From NCBI GenBank assembly GCA_020638875.1, contig JACKHS010000003.1, positions 124,001-188,000 on the forward strand: a stretch of 64,000 nt of DNA, in the 5' to 3' direction. The position numbers and the translations under genes were made by a program. The notes below the pieces were generated by a model that was not told the origin of the DNA, did not search any database, and was given only the letters and a program-made list of their open reading frames with translations. The stretch is from Planctomycetota bacterium. Lineage in GTDB: Bacteria; Planctomycetota; UBA1135; GCA-002686595. The first letter of the stretch is position 1, and each line of letters begins with the position of its first letter. This document shows positions 1 through 8,354 of this stretch, in pieces.

Positions 1-3000
1 GAGACGGCAGCGCGCCTGGCGCGCTTCGACGAGGAGCTCGTGCTCGAGTACTACGTCACGCCGCGCGACCGCATGCCGGCGCACCTCGCGCACCTCGAGC
101 AGGACGTGCGCGCTGGGCTCGCGGCGCTCGCGCGGCGCCGCGGGCGAGGTGCGCGTGACCGTGCGCGACCCCGACGCCGCGCCCGAGGACCGCGCAGCGC
201 TCGCCTCGGCCGGCCTCGCGCCCTGGCGCGCGCGCCGCGTCGAGGGCGACGGCTTCCGCGAGGAGGTGGTCTGGTCGAGCCTGCGCCTCGCGTACGGCGC
301 GCGCCCGGCCGTCGTGCTGAACGGCCTGGGCCCCGAGGAGGCCGCGGCGCTGCAGGAGCTGGTGCTCGCGCACCTCGAGGAGCTCGCCACGCCGCGCCGG
401 CCGCGCGTCGCGCTCGACGTGCCGGCCGGCTACGAGCACCTGCGGGCGACGCTCGCCACAGGCGCGGACGTCGTCGCGGTCGACCTCGACGCGCACCCCG
501 CGGCGCTCGACGGCGACGTCGACCTGTGCGTGTGGCTGGGCGGCGGGTCGGCCGGCCCCGAGCAACTCGCGGCGCTCGACGCGCTGCGCGCGCGCGGCGG
601 CGCGCTGGTCGTGTCGCTCGAGTCGCACGCGCTGCGCGAGCGCTGGCTGGGCGACGTGCCGCGCGTGGCGTTCGTGCGCGACCCCGAGCGGGCGGCCGGC
701 GCGCGCGCGCTCGCCGCGCACCTCGGCCTCGAGCTCGACGAGGCCCTGCTGCTCGACCCGCGCGGCGCCGAGCTCGCCGACGACGCCGGCCACGCCGCGG
801 TCGTGCCCTGGCGCGTGCGCTCGACGCCCGATCAGCACGACTTCCGCGACTGGGCGCGACAGCCCAACGCGCCGCTGGTCTTCCCGGCGCCGACGGCCTT
901 CACGCTCGACGTCGAGCGCCTGAGCCAGCTCGGCTTCACGGGCCGCGCGCTCGCGACCGCCTCGCCGGGCGCGGTGCTCGCGCCGTGGCCCGACGGCGAG
1001 CGCACGCTGGCCGAGCTCGCCGAGACCGCGGGCACGCCCGCGCCCGACGCGCTGCTGTGCGCGGAGCTCGCGAGCGACGACCCGTGGCGCGGCGCGGTGC
1101 TCGTGCTCGCCGACGGCGCGCTGCTCGGCGACGCAATGCTCGACGACGCCGTGCTCGGCCACCGCGCGTTCCTCGGCGCGCTGCTCGAGCGCACGCTCGC
1201 CCGAGCGCCGCGCGCGCCCGCGTCGCCGCGCGCCTGGCGCGCCTGCTCGCGCGCCTCGACGACGCGGCGCGCACGCGCTGGCGGCTGTTCGTGCTGCTCG
1301 CCGCGCCGCTCGCGCTCGTCCTGCTGGCGCTCGCGCGCGGCGAGCGCCGCGCCCGCGGCGGCCCGCGGCTCTGGCCGCGCCTCGCGGCCGCGGCCGCAGC
1401 CCTCGCGGTCGTGGCGGGCCTCGCTGCGCTCGCGCCGCGCGTCGAGCTCGACGCCACGCGCGACGGCCGCAACCGCCTGACCCCGGACGAGCACGCGACG
1501 CTCGCTGAGCTCGTCGCGGCGGCCGGGGGCGACGTGCGCCTCGCGAGCGCCTTCTCCCCGGACGCCGCGCTGCCGCCCGAGCTGCGGCCGCTCGCGCGCG
1601 AGACGCGCCGACTCGCGGACGAGCTCGCGCACGAGCTCGACGGCGTGCGCCACACCGCGCTCGTGCTCGACGCCGATGACGCGCGCGCCGGCGCGCTGGG
1701 CCTCGCGCGCCACACCTTCGGCTCGCGCGACGACGAGGCGCGCCGCGTGCAGCGCGCGTACGCCGCGCTCGTGGTCGAGGCCGGCGAGCGGCGCGAGGTG
1801 CTCGAGCTCCCCGGCGCGCGCGCCTTCGCCGAGCTGCGCTTCCGCGTGGCCTTCGCGCTCGCGCGCCTGGCCGGCCGCGCCGACGCGCGCCTCGCGCTGG
1901 TCGCCGAGCGTCCGCGCCTCTCCCCCGCCGAGGCGGCGCTCGAGTTCCAGCAGCGCGGGCTGTTCGCGCCGCGCGAAGCGGACCCCTACGGCGAGCTCGA
2001 GCGCCTGCTCAGCGAGAACGACTTCGCGGTGCGCCGCGTCGACGCGGTCGCGCCGCACCTCGCCGAGGGCACGCGCGCCGCGCTTTTCCTGCAGCCGCGA
2101 CGCGACGCGACGCCGCTCCTGACCGCGCTCGCCGAGCTGCTCGCCGACGGCGGCCGCGCGCTGCTCGCGGCGCAACCCTACGCGTTGCAGGCGCGCCAGC
2201 TCGAGCGCGCCGACCTGCGGCTCGCCTTCTGGCCGCGGCCGCTGTTCGAGGACCTCGACCACGAGCTCCTGCCCGCGCTCGGCGCGCCGCTCGTGCACGA
2301 GGTCCTGCTCGACCGCCCGCCCGGCTCGCTCGCCGTGCGCACGCGCGTCGACGCGCAGGACGGGCCGCGCTACGAGCTGCAGGAGTCGACGCAGCCCTTC
2401 TTCGTGCGCGCCACGCCCGACGCCGACGCCGCGCCGCTGTTCGTCGGGACGGGCGAGCTGCTGCTGCCGGGCGCGGCGCGCTTCGCGCTCGACGACGCGA
2501 CGCTCGCGCAGCGCGGGCTCTCCGCGCAGGTCTGGCTGCGCGCCTCCGACGCGGCGTGGAGCTACGCGTGGACGGGCGGCGACCTGCCGGACGAGGCGCT
2601 CGCGCGCGCGGAGGCCGCGGGCTGCACGCGCGTGCCGGGCGCGCCGCTCGGGCTGTGGCTGCGCGGGCGCTTCCCGGCGGCGACGCGCGTCGAGGGGCCA
2701 GCGGCGCCACGCACGTCGAGCTCGGCGCGCCGGGCGACGCGGACGGCGCGCTGCTGCTGCTCGGCGAGAGCGAGCTGTTCGGCGACGCGGTGCTGACGCT
2801 GCCCGACCGCGCGCACGAGGCCTTCGCGCTGCGCTGCGCGGCCGCGCTCGCGCTCGACGCCGACCTCGCCGCCGTCCTGCGGCGCGAACGCGCGCCCGCG
2901 CCGCTCGCCGCCGCCAGCGACGCCGAGCGCCTGCGCTGGCGCCTGCTCGTGATCGGCGCGGTGCCGCTGGGGCTCGCGCTCCTCGGCCTGCTGCGGAGGG

Positions 3001-3011
3001 CAACGGCGTGA
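1..3011 (+). CDS. GldG/ABC_transp_aux-like protein, two tandem domain copies, 5' partial, frameshifted
   Basis: The product resembles the GldG-type auxiliary subunit of ABC-2 transporters. Copy 1 begins inside the domain (LEYYVTPRDRMPAHL near base 45), where family members have a Y-x-S/T-x-x-LP motif. A hydrophobic helix near 1280-1340 closes copy 1 and a second near 1375-1435 opens copy 2 (VELDATRDGRNRLTPDEH). A last helix ends the protein near 2940-3000. The reading runs in frame 1 to about 135, frame 2 to about 1200, frame 1 to about 2700 and frame 3 to the stop at 3009-3011. Protein-like sequence continues across each change, so I read these as single-base indels in GC-rich DNA rather than separate genes; real decay is possible. 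The ATP-binding and permease genes expected upstream lie outside the window. The DUF4340 gene overlaps its stop (GTGA), a usual partner of GldG. Confidence 0.6.
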
Positions 3012-4060
3012 CGCGCTGGCTCGTGGGACTCGCGCTCGTCACGGCGCTGCTCGCGCTCGCGCTGCGCGGCGCGGCGCCGCGCGAGGTCGCCTCGGCCGCG
3101 CCCTTCGCGCGCCTCGTCACGGCCGACGAGGCGGCCGCCCTCTCGATCGCCGGGCTCTCGCTCGAGGACGGCGCGAGCGGCGAGCGCTTCGTCTACGCGC
3201 AGGAGGGCGGCGTGTGGCGCTGCGTGAGCGCGTACGGCGCGCTGGGCCTCGCGAGCCGCATCGAGGAGCTCGCGGGCGAGGTGCTCGACGCGCGCGGCCC
3301 GTGGCGCGCCGACGACCCCGCGCGCGACGCGGCCTTCGGCCTCGCGCCCGACCAGCGGCTCGTCGTGCGCCTGCACGGAGCGCGCATGTTCGAGGACCCG
3401 GGCGGCGACGTGCTGCTCGCCGTCGAGCTCGGCGCGTCGCTGCCCGGCGTGGGCGGCGGGCGCGCGTTCGCGCGGCGCGCGGGCACGCGCGCGGTGCTCG
3501 AGATCGACCACGACCCGCGCCGTCTCGTCGCGCGCTCCGCGGGCGACCTCCCGCCGCTGCTCGACGCGCGCCTGCTCGCCGGCGAGTTCCCGGCGCGCGG
3601 CGCCGGCCTCGCGCGCGCCTTCGTCGACCTCGCCGGCGGCGAGGCGCTCGTGCTGCGCAGCGAAGTGCGCGAGGTGCCCGGCCTCGAACGCGCCGAGTGG
3701 CCGCGCGAGTGGACCGTCAGCGCCGGCGAGGCGCGCGCGACGTGCCTGCCCTACCGCATCGCCGGCTGGCAGGCGTTCCTCTACCGCGTCGAGTGGCGCG
3801 GGCTCTCCGACCCCGAGGCCGCGCCGCGCCGCGGACTGGCCGAGCCGCGCGCGACGCTCACACTCGCGCAGGTGGACGGCGACCCGATCGTGCTGCAGGT
3901 CGGCCAGCCCGCGCCCTCGGGCGGCTGCTTCGTGCTCAACGAGAAGACCGGCCAGCTCGGCTACCTCGGCCCCGAGGAAGCGGCGCTCGTCGTGCCGACG
4001 CTCGTCGAGCTGTGCGACCCCGGGCGCGCGAACCCCTGGGAGCGCTGGCTGCCGCGCTGA
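3008..4060 (+). CDS. DUF4340 domain-containing protein
   Basis: This 350-aa protein has an N-terminal hydrophobic segment (about residues 3-22) and a predicted extracytoplasmic body. It fits the DUF4340 family: a short anchored N-terminus, a region resembling ADEAAALSIAGLSLEDG followed by a per-residue comparison-like beta-rich body, and tandem repeats of the domain. Its GTG start overlaps the TGA of the GldG-like gene, so the two are translationally coupled. DUF4340 proteins are regularly encoded directly after GldG-type ABC auxiliary proteins in gliding and Planctomycete-like bacteria, which supports the assignment. The biochemical role is unknown; it probably belongs to the same envelope ABC complex. 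Confidence 0.7.
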   Translation: MTRWLVGLALVTALLALALRGAAPREVASAAPFARLVTADEAAALSIAGLSLEDGASGERFVYAQEGGVWRCVSAYGALGLASRIEELAGEVLDARGPWRADDPARDAAFGLAPDQRLVVRLHGARMFEDPGGDVLLAVELGASLPGVGGGRAFARRAGTRAVLEIDHDPRRLVARSAGDLPPLLDARLLAGEFPARGAGLARAFVDLAGGEALVLRSEVREVPGLERAEWPREWTVSAGEARATCLPYRIAGWQAFLYRVEWRGLSDPEAAPRRGLAEPRATLTLAQVDGDPIVLQVGQPAPSGGCFVLNEKTGQLGYLGPEEAALVVPTLVELCDPGRANPWERWLPR

Positions 4061-4069
4061 GCGGGCGCG

Positions 4070-5557
4070 CTACTCCTGCCCGTCCTTGGCGTCCTGCCCG
4101 CCCGCTGCGGGCGCGTCCTCGTGCTCGGGCCCGACGTAGCCGAGCCGCTCGAGCGCCCGGCGCTGCGCCGCGGTCTGCTGGAAGACGACGTCGCGCGCGT
4201 TCTCGCGATGCCACGCGTCGAGCTCGGCGCGCAGCCGCGCGGTCTCGTCGGCGCGCTCCGTCGAGAGGTCGTGCACCTCGAGCGGGTCCTCGCCGAGGTC
4301 GTAGAGCACCACGGGCGCGGGCGCGTCCTCGGGCAGGTTGTGCAGCTTGTTCGGGTGGCGCCAGAACTTGTCGCCGTCGAGCTGCCGCAGCGCGGTCGAC
4401 TGGTGACCGTACGCGAAGACGACGTCGCGCTCGGGCTCGCGCCCGCGGAACAGGCTCTGGCCCTGCAGGCCCGGCACCGGCGCGAGGTCGAGGGCCTCGA
4501 GCACGGTCGGGTAGAGGTCGAGGTTCGCCGCGAGGCCGCCCACGCGCCGGCCCGCGGGGATGCCCGGCCCCGCGAGGATCAGCGGCGTGTTCCACAGCGG
4601 CTCGTAGTACCAGGGCCGGTGGCCGACGCCGAAGAAGTCCTCGACGCTCGCGGTGCGCGCCTCGTGCACGTCGAGCATGCTGTCGACGAGCAGCGGTTCC
4701 TGGCGGTGCTCGTAGAGCATCTCGCCGTGGTCCGCGCAGAAGATCACGAGCGTGTCGTCGAGCTCACCGCTCTCCGCGAGCGCGGCCAGGATGCGCCCGA
4801 CGCCGTCGGAGACCGCGCGCACCTCGCCGTCGTAGAGGTTGCTGACCTCGGTCATGCGCTCGACGGCGCGGTCGAGCGCGACGAGGTGACGGCCGTCGGC
4901 GGCCGAGCGCGCAGCGACCTCGGGCTGCGTCGCGGTCCAGCGCTCGAGCAGCACGGCCTGGTCCGCGCGCTCGCCGCGGAACACGTCGTGCTCGGGCGCG
5001 GGCGCGTACGGCGCGTGCGGGTCGATGAACTGCACCCAGCTGAAGAAGGGCTGGTCGCGGCGCGCGGGGTCGGCGCGGCGCTCGTCGTACCAGGCCTTCC
5101 AGCGCTCGTAGACGGTCACCGCGTCGCGGTTGTCACACTGGCGGTCGAAGTGCGCGAAGCCGCGGTCGAAGCCGCGATCGGACACGAGCACGCCGTTGGC
5201 CGGGAAGGCCGCGGTGTCCAGGCCGTGCGCGCGCAGCGCCTCCCCGAGCACGACCAGCTCCGCGGGCAGGTTGCTCTCGCGCTGCGCCACCGCGACGCCG
5301 GTCATCATCGAGATCATCGACGGCACGGTCCAGCAGCCCTGCGAGTAGCAGTGCTCGTAGAGCGTGCCGCGCGCGGCCAGCGCGTCGATCTCGGGGCTCG
5401 TCGGGCGCTCGTAGCCGTAGCATCCGAGGCGATCGCCGCGCAGCGTGTCGGCCACCAGCAGCAGCACGTGACGCGGGCGCGGCGTGTCCTCGTGCGCGGT
5501 GCACGCGGGGAGCAGCGCGCCGAGCGCGAGGAGCGGAGCGATCCGGTGGAGCCTCAT
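4070..5557 (-). CDS. Sulfatase-fold (alkaline phosphatase superfamily) lipoprotein with Thr nucleophile
   Basis: A 495-aa alkaline-phosphatase-superfamily enzyme of the sulfatase_fam (Pfam Sulfatase) type. The N-terminus is a lipoprotein signal with lipobox LLPAC (Cys19), so it is probably anchored facing the periplasm. The metal-binding ADTLRGDRLG sits at about 36-45 and a FCADHGEML motif supplies the second Asp-His pair. The nucleophile segment is CWTVPSMISMMTG (75-87): the position that is Cys or Ser in CxPSR sulfatases is Thr77. Without Cys/Ser no formylglycine can form, so a classical sulfatase activity is unlikely; Thr is used in phosphoglycerol and phosphoethanolamine transferases of the same fold. 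The substrate cannot be inferred. It lies downstream of crcB on the same strand, with a 61-bp gap. Confidence 0.82.
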   Translation of the reverse strand: MRLHRIAPLLALGALLPACTAHEDTPRPRHVLLLVADTLRGDRLGCYGYERPTSPEIDALAARGTLYEHCYSQGCWTVPSMISMMTGVAVAQRESNLPAELVVLGEALRAHGLDTAAFPANGVLVSDRGFDRGFAHFDRQCDNRDAVTVYERWKAWYDERRADPARRDQPFFSWVQFIDPHAPYAPAPEHDVFRGERADQAVLLERWTATQPEVAARSAADGRHLVALDRAVERMTEVSNLYDGEVRAVSDGVGRILAALAESGELDDTLVIFCADHGEMLYEHRQEPLLVDSMLDVHEARTASVEDFFGVGHRPWYYEPLWNTPLILAGPGIPAGRRVGGLAANLDLYPTVLEALDLAPVPGLQGQSLFRGREPERDVVFAYGHQSTALRQLDGDKFWRHPNKLHNLPEDAPAPVVLYDLGEDPLEVHDLSTERADETARLRAELDAWHRENARDVVFQQTAAQRRALERLGYVGPEHEDAPAAGGQDAKDGQE

Positions 5558-5618
5558 CGCAGCAGTCTACCGCCCGCCCGCGAGGCCGCGCGGGCGCGCC
5601 GCCCTCCTTCGCGGGCGC

Positions 5619-5996
5619 TCAACCGAACGCCCAGCGCGCGCCCGCGTCGCCGGCCAGCACGGCCAGCCCCCCGAGCAGCAGGTTGCCGAACAGCGCGACG
5701 AGCGCGGCGCGCGGGTGGCCGGCGCCGAACAGCTCGACGACCTCGTACCCGAAGGTCGAGAACGTCGTGAAGGCGCCCAGCAGGCCGACGCGCAGGAAGA
5801 ACTGCAGCTCCTCGCCCACCGGCCGGTCCTTCGCGTAGCTCATCAGCGCGCCGAGCACGAGGCAGCCCAGCACGTTGACCGAGAGCGTGCCCCACGGCAC
5901 GTCGCTCGTCGTGCGGTGCTGCACCCAGCCCGAGAGGCCGTACCGCGCGACGGCGCCGAGGGCGCCGCCGAGCGCGATCACCGCGAGGCGCGACAT
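5619..5996 (-). CDS. crcB: Fluoride efflux channel CrcB/Fluc
   Basis: A 125-aa, four-helix membrane protein matching the CrcB/Fluc family, which exports fluoride as a dual-topology dimer. Diagnostic segments are GGALGAVARYGLS near the N-terminus, WGTLSVNVLGCLVLG in helix 2 (the conserved Asn of the pore) and GAFTTFSTFGYE in helix 3 (the Phe-box and central Na+ site region). The ATG at 5996 gives the normal family length, although the frame is open further upstream. It begins 14 bases after the bfr stop, so it is probably co-transcribed with bfr. I saw no fluoride riboswitch in the short upstream gap, consistent with transcription from upstream. Confidence 0.93.
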   Translation of the reverse strand: MSRLAVIALGGALGAVARYGLSGWVQHRTTSDVPWGTLSVNVLGCLVLGALMSYAKDRPVGEELQFFLRVGLLGAFTTFSTFGYEVVELFGAGHPRAALVALFGNLLLGGLAVLAGDAGARWAFG

Positions 5997-6010
5997 CGAG
6001 CCGACGCCGC

Positions 6011-6490
6011 TCAGTCGGGCAGGTCGCCCATCTGCTCGGCGAGGTAGCGCTCCTTGCCGATGTCCTTGACGATGCCGAGCTGGCCCTCGAGGAAGTCCAC
6101 AGCCTCCTCCTCGTCGTGCAGGATGCGCTCGAGCAGCTCGCGCGAGCCGGCGTCGCGCTTGTCGAGACACAGCGCGATCGCGTCGTTCAGGCGCTTCACG
6201 TTGTCGTACTCGAGCTGCAGGTCGAGCTCGTGCTGCTCGACGACGTTCTCGCCGACCTTGACCGGGTTGAGCCGCTGCATGTTCGGCACGCCGTCGAGGT
6301 AGAGGATGCGCTCGATCACCGCGTCGGCGTGCTGCATCTCCTCGATCGACTCCTTGCGCTTCACCCCCGCCATGCGGAGGTAGCCCCAGTTCTCGCACAT
6401 CTTGTAGTGCACGTAGTACTGGTTGATCGCGGTGAGCTCCGCGGTGAGCACGTCGTTGAGGGCCTGGACGATGGCGGCGTCGCCTTTCAT
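6011..6490 (-). CDS. bfr: Bacterioferritin, ferroxidase ligand H130 replaced by Ala
   Basis: A 159-aa bacterioferritin starting MKGDAAIVQALNDVLTAEL; the start codon at 6490 aligns with the standard Bfr N-terminus. Bfr forms a 24-mer that oxidises Fe(II) at a di-iron site and stores ferric mineral, with haem at dimer interfaces. E. coli numbering applies without gaps: Glu18, Glu51, His54, Glu94 and Glu127 of the di-iron centre and Met52, the haem ligand, are all present. The sixth ligand, His130, is Ala (HDEEEAVDF instead of DEEGHIDW). This should weaken or change the ferroxidase site. The bfd-like gene sits just upstream on the same strand, the usual iron-release partner. Confidence 0.93.
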   Translation of the reverse strand: MKGDAAIVQALNDVLTAELTAINQYYVHYKMCENWGYLRMAGVKRKESIEEMQHADAVIERILYLDGVPNMQRLNPVKVGENVVEQHELDLQLEYDNVKRLNDAIALCLDKRDAGSRELLERILHDEEEAVDFLEGQLGIVKDIGKERYLAEQMGDLPD

Positions 6491-6632
6491 GGTCGGAGGG
6501 GGGGGCTGGGCGCTCGTGGGAAGGGCGGCGAGGATAGCCCGCCCCGCGCGGGGGCTCCAGCGCGGCGCGCGGGCTCCGCGTGGGCGAGCTCGCGCGCGGC
6601 GGGTCCGCACGGCGCGCGGCGTCCTACTCGCG

Positions 6633-6830
6633 CTACTCGCGCGCGGCGGGGCGCTCGGAGCCGCGCCGGCGCTCGCTCTCGGCGAGCAGCTCGAGCACCG
6701 CGGCCTTGCAGCCGCCGCAGCAACCGCCCGCGCCGCAGACCCGCAGGGCCTCGGTGCGGTCCCCTCCCGACGAGGCGATGGCCTGGCGGACGTCGCGGTC
6801 GGTGGCTCCGGTGCAGTGGCAGACGATCAT
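6633..6830 (-). CDS. bfd: Bacterioferritin-associated ferredoxin (Bfd-like)
   Basis: A 65-aa [2Fe-2S] protein of the BFD-like fold. It begins MIVCHCTGATDRDVRQAI and carries the C-x-C pair (Cys4, Cys6) and a later CGAGGCCGGC cluster supplying the second C-x-x-C pair. Family members donate electrons to the haem of bacterioferritin to release stored iron. The gene immediately precedes bfr on the same strand (142-bp gap) and has the paired Fur-box-like palindrome about 60 bases upstream of its start. In other bacteria bfd is induced under iron limitation by Fur. The C-terminal tail after residue 50 is charged and unconserved. Confidence 0.85.
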   Translation of the reverse strand: MIVCHCTGATDRDVRQAIASSGGDRTEALRVCGAGGCCGGCKAAVLELLAESERRRGSERPAARE

Positions 6831-6890
6831 GGCGGGTGGTGCGGCCGAGTACGGCTCGCGCTGGACTTCGGAAGTCTACCCCATGGGTCT

Positions 6891-6933
6891 TGAGACGCAT
6901 TCTCAAAACACCGCTTTTTGAGAATGCGTCTCA
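6891..6933. promoter_or_regulatory. Paired Fur-box-like operator (perfect 18-bp inverted repeat)
   Basis: Positions 6891-6908 and 6916-6933 form a perfect 18-bp inverted repeat around a 7-base loop. Each arm also contains its own palindrome, TGAGAATGCGTCTCA (6919-6933) and its reverse complement (6891-6905), built as TGAGA-N5-TCTCA. This matches the 7-1-7 Fur consensus TGATAATNATTATCA at 11 of the 14 defined positions. It lies between the divergent bfd gene and the secreted protein at 7092, in noticeably AT-richer sequence. Because the neighbouring genes are bacterioferritin and its ferredoxin, iron-dependent repression by a Fur-type dimer pair is the simplest reading. Alternatives are a transcript hairpin or a small repeat element; there is no T-run on either side. 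Confidence 0.55.
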
Positions 6934-7091
6934 CTGCACCCGGACGACGCCCCGGCGAGGCCACCCCGGTGGGTCGCCGTGGCCCCCGCGGCCTCGCCGA
7001 CGAAGGAGGGAGACGGATCCACCTCGGTATGGGAGGATCCGGGCCGGAGCCGCAGGCTCCTCCAGCTCGCCCCTGGCCCCGGGAGACCCCC

Positions 7092-8348
7092 ATGTGCCTC
7101 GCTCGCCGTCTCGTCCTCGTCCCCGCCCTCGCGCTCGGCGCACACACCACCTCCGCCGGCACCTTCGTCATCGACGACCAGGGCGGCGCGGGGGTCGACT
7201 TCCAGGACATCCAGCCCGCCATCGACGCGGCGTCGCACGGCGACCTGCTCCTGGTCCACCCCGGGTCCTACGCCGGCTTCACGCTCGCCAAGGGCCTGAC
7301 GGTCCTGGGCACGGACCCCGGCGACCGCCCGCGGGTCACCGGCCCCGTCGTCGTCACGGGGCTCGGGCCGAACCGGCGGGCGACGCTCTCGAGCCTGCGC
7401 ACGGGGGACCTGTCGATCCTCCAGGCGCTCGGGCACGTGTCGCTCGACCTCCTCGAGATCGCGCCGAGCGCCGCGGACCAGGAGGCCCTCGCGGTCCTCG
7501 ACTGCGTCGACGTGCGCGCCTACCAGTGCACGGTCCAGTGCCCGACCGACTCGGGTCAGACCGCGGCCTGGATCGAGCACTCGCGCGTCGAGTTCGTCGA
7601 GTGCGCCCTCCTCGCCGCCGACGGAGCCGACGCCCAGTCCGGCGAGCCCGGCGGCCACGGGCTGCGGCTCGACGACGAGAGCTTCGCGGTCGTCGTCTCG
7701 ACGGACTGCCGCGGCGGCGACGGCGGGCAGGCGGCCTTCGGCGGCAACTGCCCGGGCTTCGGCTCGTTCTACGGCGGCGACGGAGGCGCTGGCGTCCTGC
7801 TCGGAGGCACGCCGTTCAACCGGCTGGTCGTCGCGGGCCCGCCCACGACCACGCTGTCGCGCGGCATCGGCGGCTGGGGCTGCCCGGACGTCAGCGAGGA
7901 CGGAGCCTCGGGGTCGCCGATCTGGTCCATCGGCACGCAGAACCGCGCCCGAGCCTCGGGCGTCACCCTCGACGGCCCGACGTTCGGCGGCGCGCTCTGG
8001 ATGACCCTGCCCTCCCCCGCCGACCCGTACCTCCAGCGCTTCGGCACGCTGCAGGCCGGGCGCCAGCAGACGTTCTGGGTCTACGGCACGCCGGGCGACA
8101 CGGCGGTGCTGCACCTGGGCCGCTCGCCCCTCGTCAGCGTCGACCCCACGCAGGAGATGGACGACCTGATCTCTCACGAGCGGAGCGTGACCCTCGGGCC
8201 CCTGCCCGCGTCGGGGCGCCTGTCCTACACGTTCACGATCCCGGGCTGGCTGCCGCGCGGCTTCCGCTTCTTCGCGCAGGCGGAGACGACGACGCCCGGG
8301 GGTCAGCGGCTCTCGACGAACTCGCTGCCGCTCGTGCTCAGACAGTAG
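7092..8348 (+). CDS. Secreted right-handed beta-helix-like protein
   Basis: A 418-aa secreted protein. The ATG at 7092 follows a GGGAG ribosome-binding site (7081-7085) and opens a signal peptide (MCLARRLVLVPALALGAHT). The mature N-terminus, FVIDDQGGAGVDFQDIQPAI followed by HGDLLLVHPGSYAGFTL, is the typical start of a pectate-lyase-like right-handed beta-helix, in which a list of sites is wrapped into coils. Later coils are rich in Gly-Gly-Asp-Gly turns (about 195-225). The C-terminal 100 residues look like a separate beta-sandwich. No catalytic residues could be assigned. The reading frame is open further upstream, but that part is Arg/Pro-rich and non-conserved. It is divergent from bfd and shares the palindrome region. 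Confidence 0.72.
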   Translation: MCLARRLVLVPALALGAHTTSAGTFVIDDQGGAGVDFQDIQPAIDAASHGDLLLVHPGSYAGFTLAKGLTVLGTDPGDRPRVTGPVVVTGLGPNRRATLSSLRTGDLSILQALGHVSLDLLEIAPSAADQEALAVLDCVDVRAYQCTVQCPTDSGQTAAWIEHSRVEFVECALLAADGADAQSGEPGGHGLRLDDESFAVVVSTDCRGGDGGQAAFGGNCPGFGSFYGGDGGAGVLLGGTPFNRLVVAGPPTTTLSRGIGGWGCPDVSEDGASGSPIWSIGTQNRARASGVTLDGPTFGGALWMTLPSPADPYLQRFGTLQAGRQQTFWVYGTPGDTAVLHLGRSPLVSVDPTQEMDDLISHERSVTLGPLPASGRLSYTFTIPGWLPRGFRFFAQAETTTPGGQRLSTNSLPLVLRQ

Positions 8349-8354
8349 GCGCCG

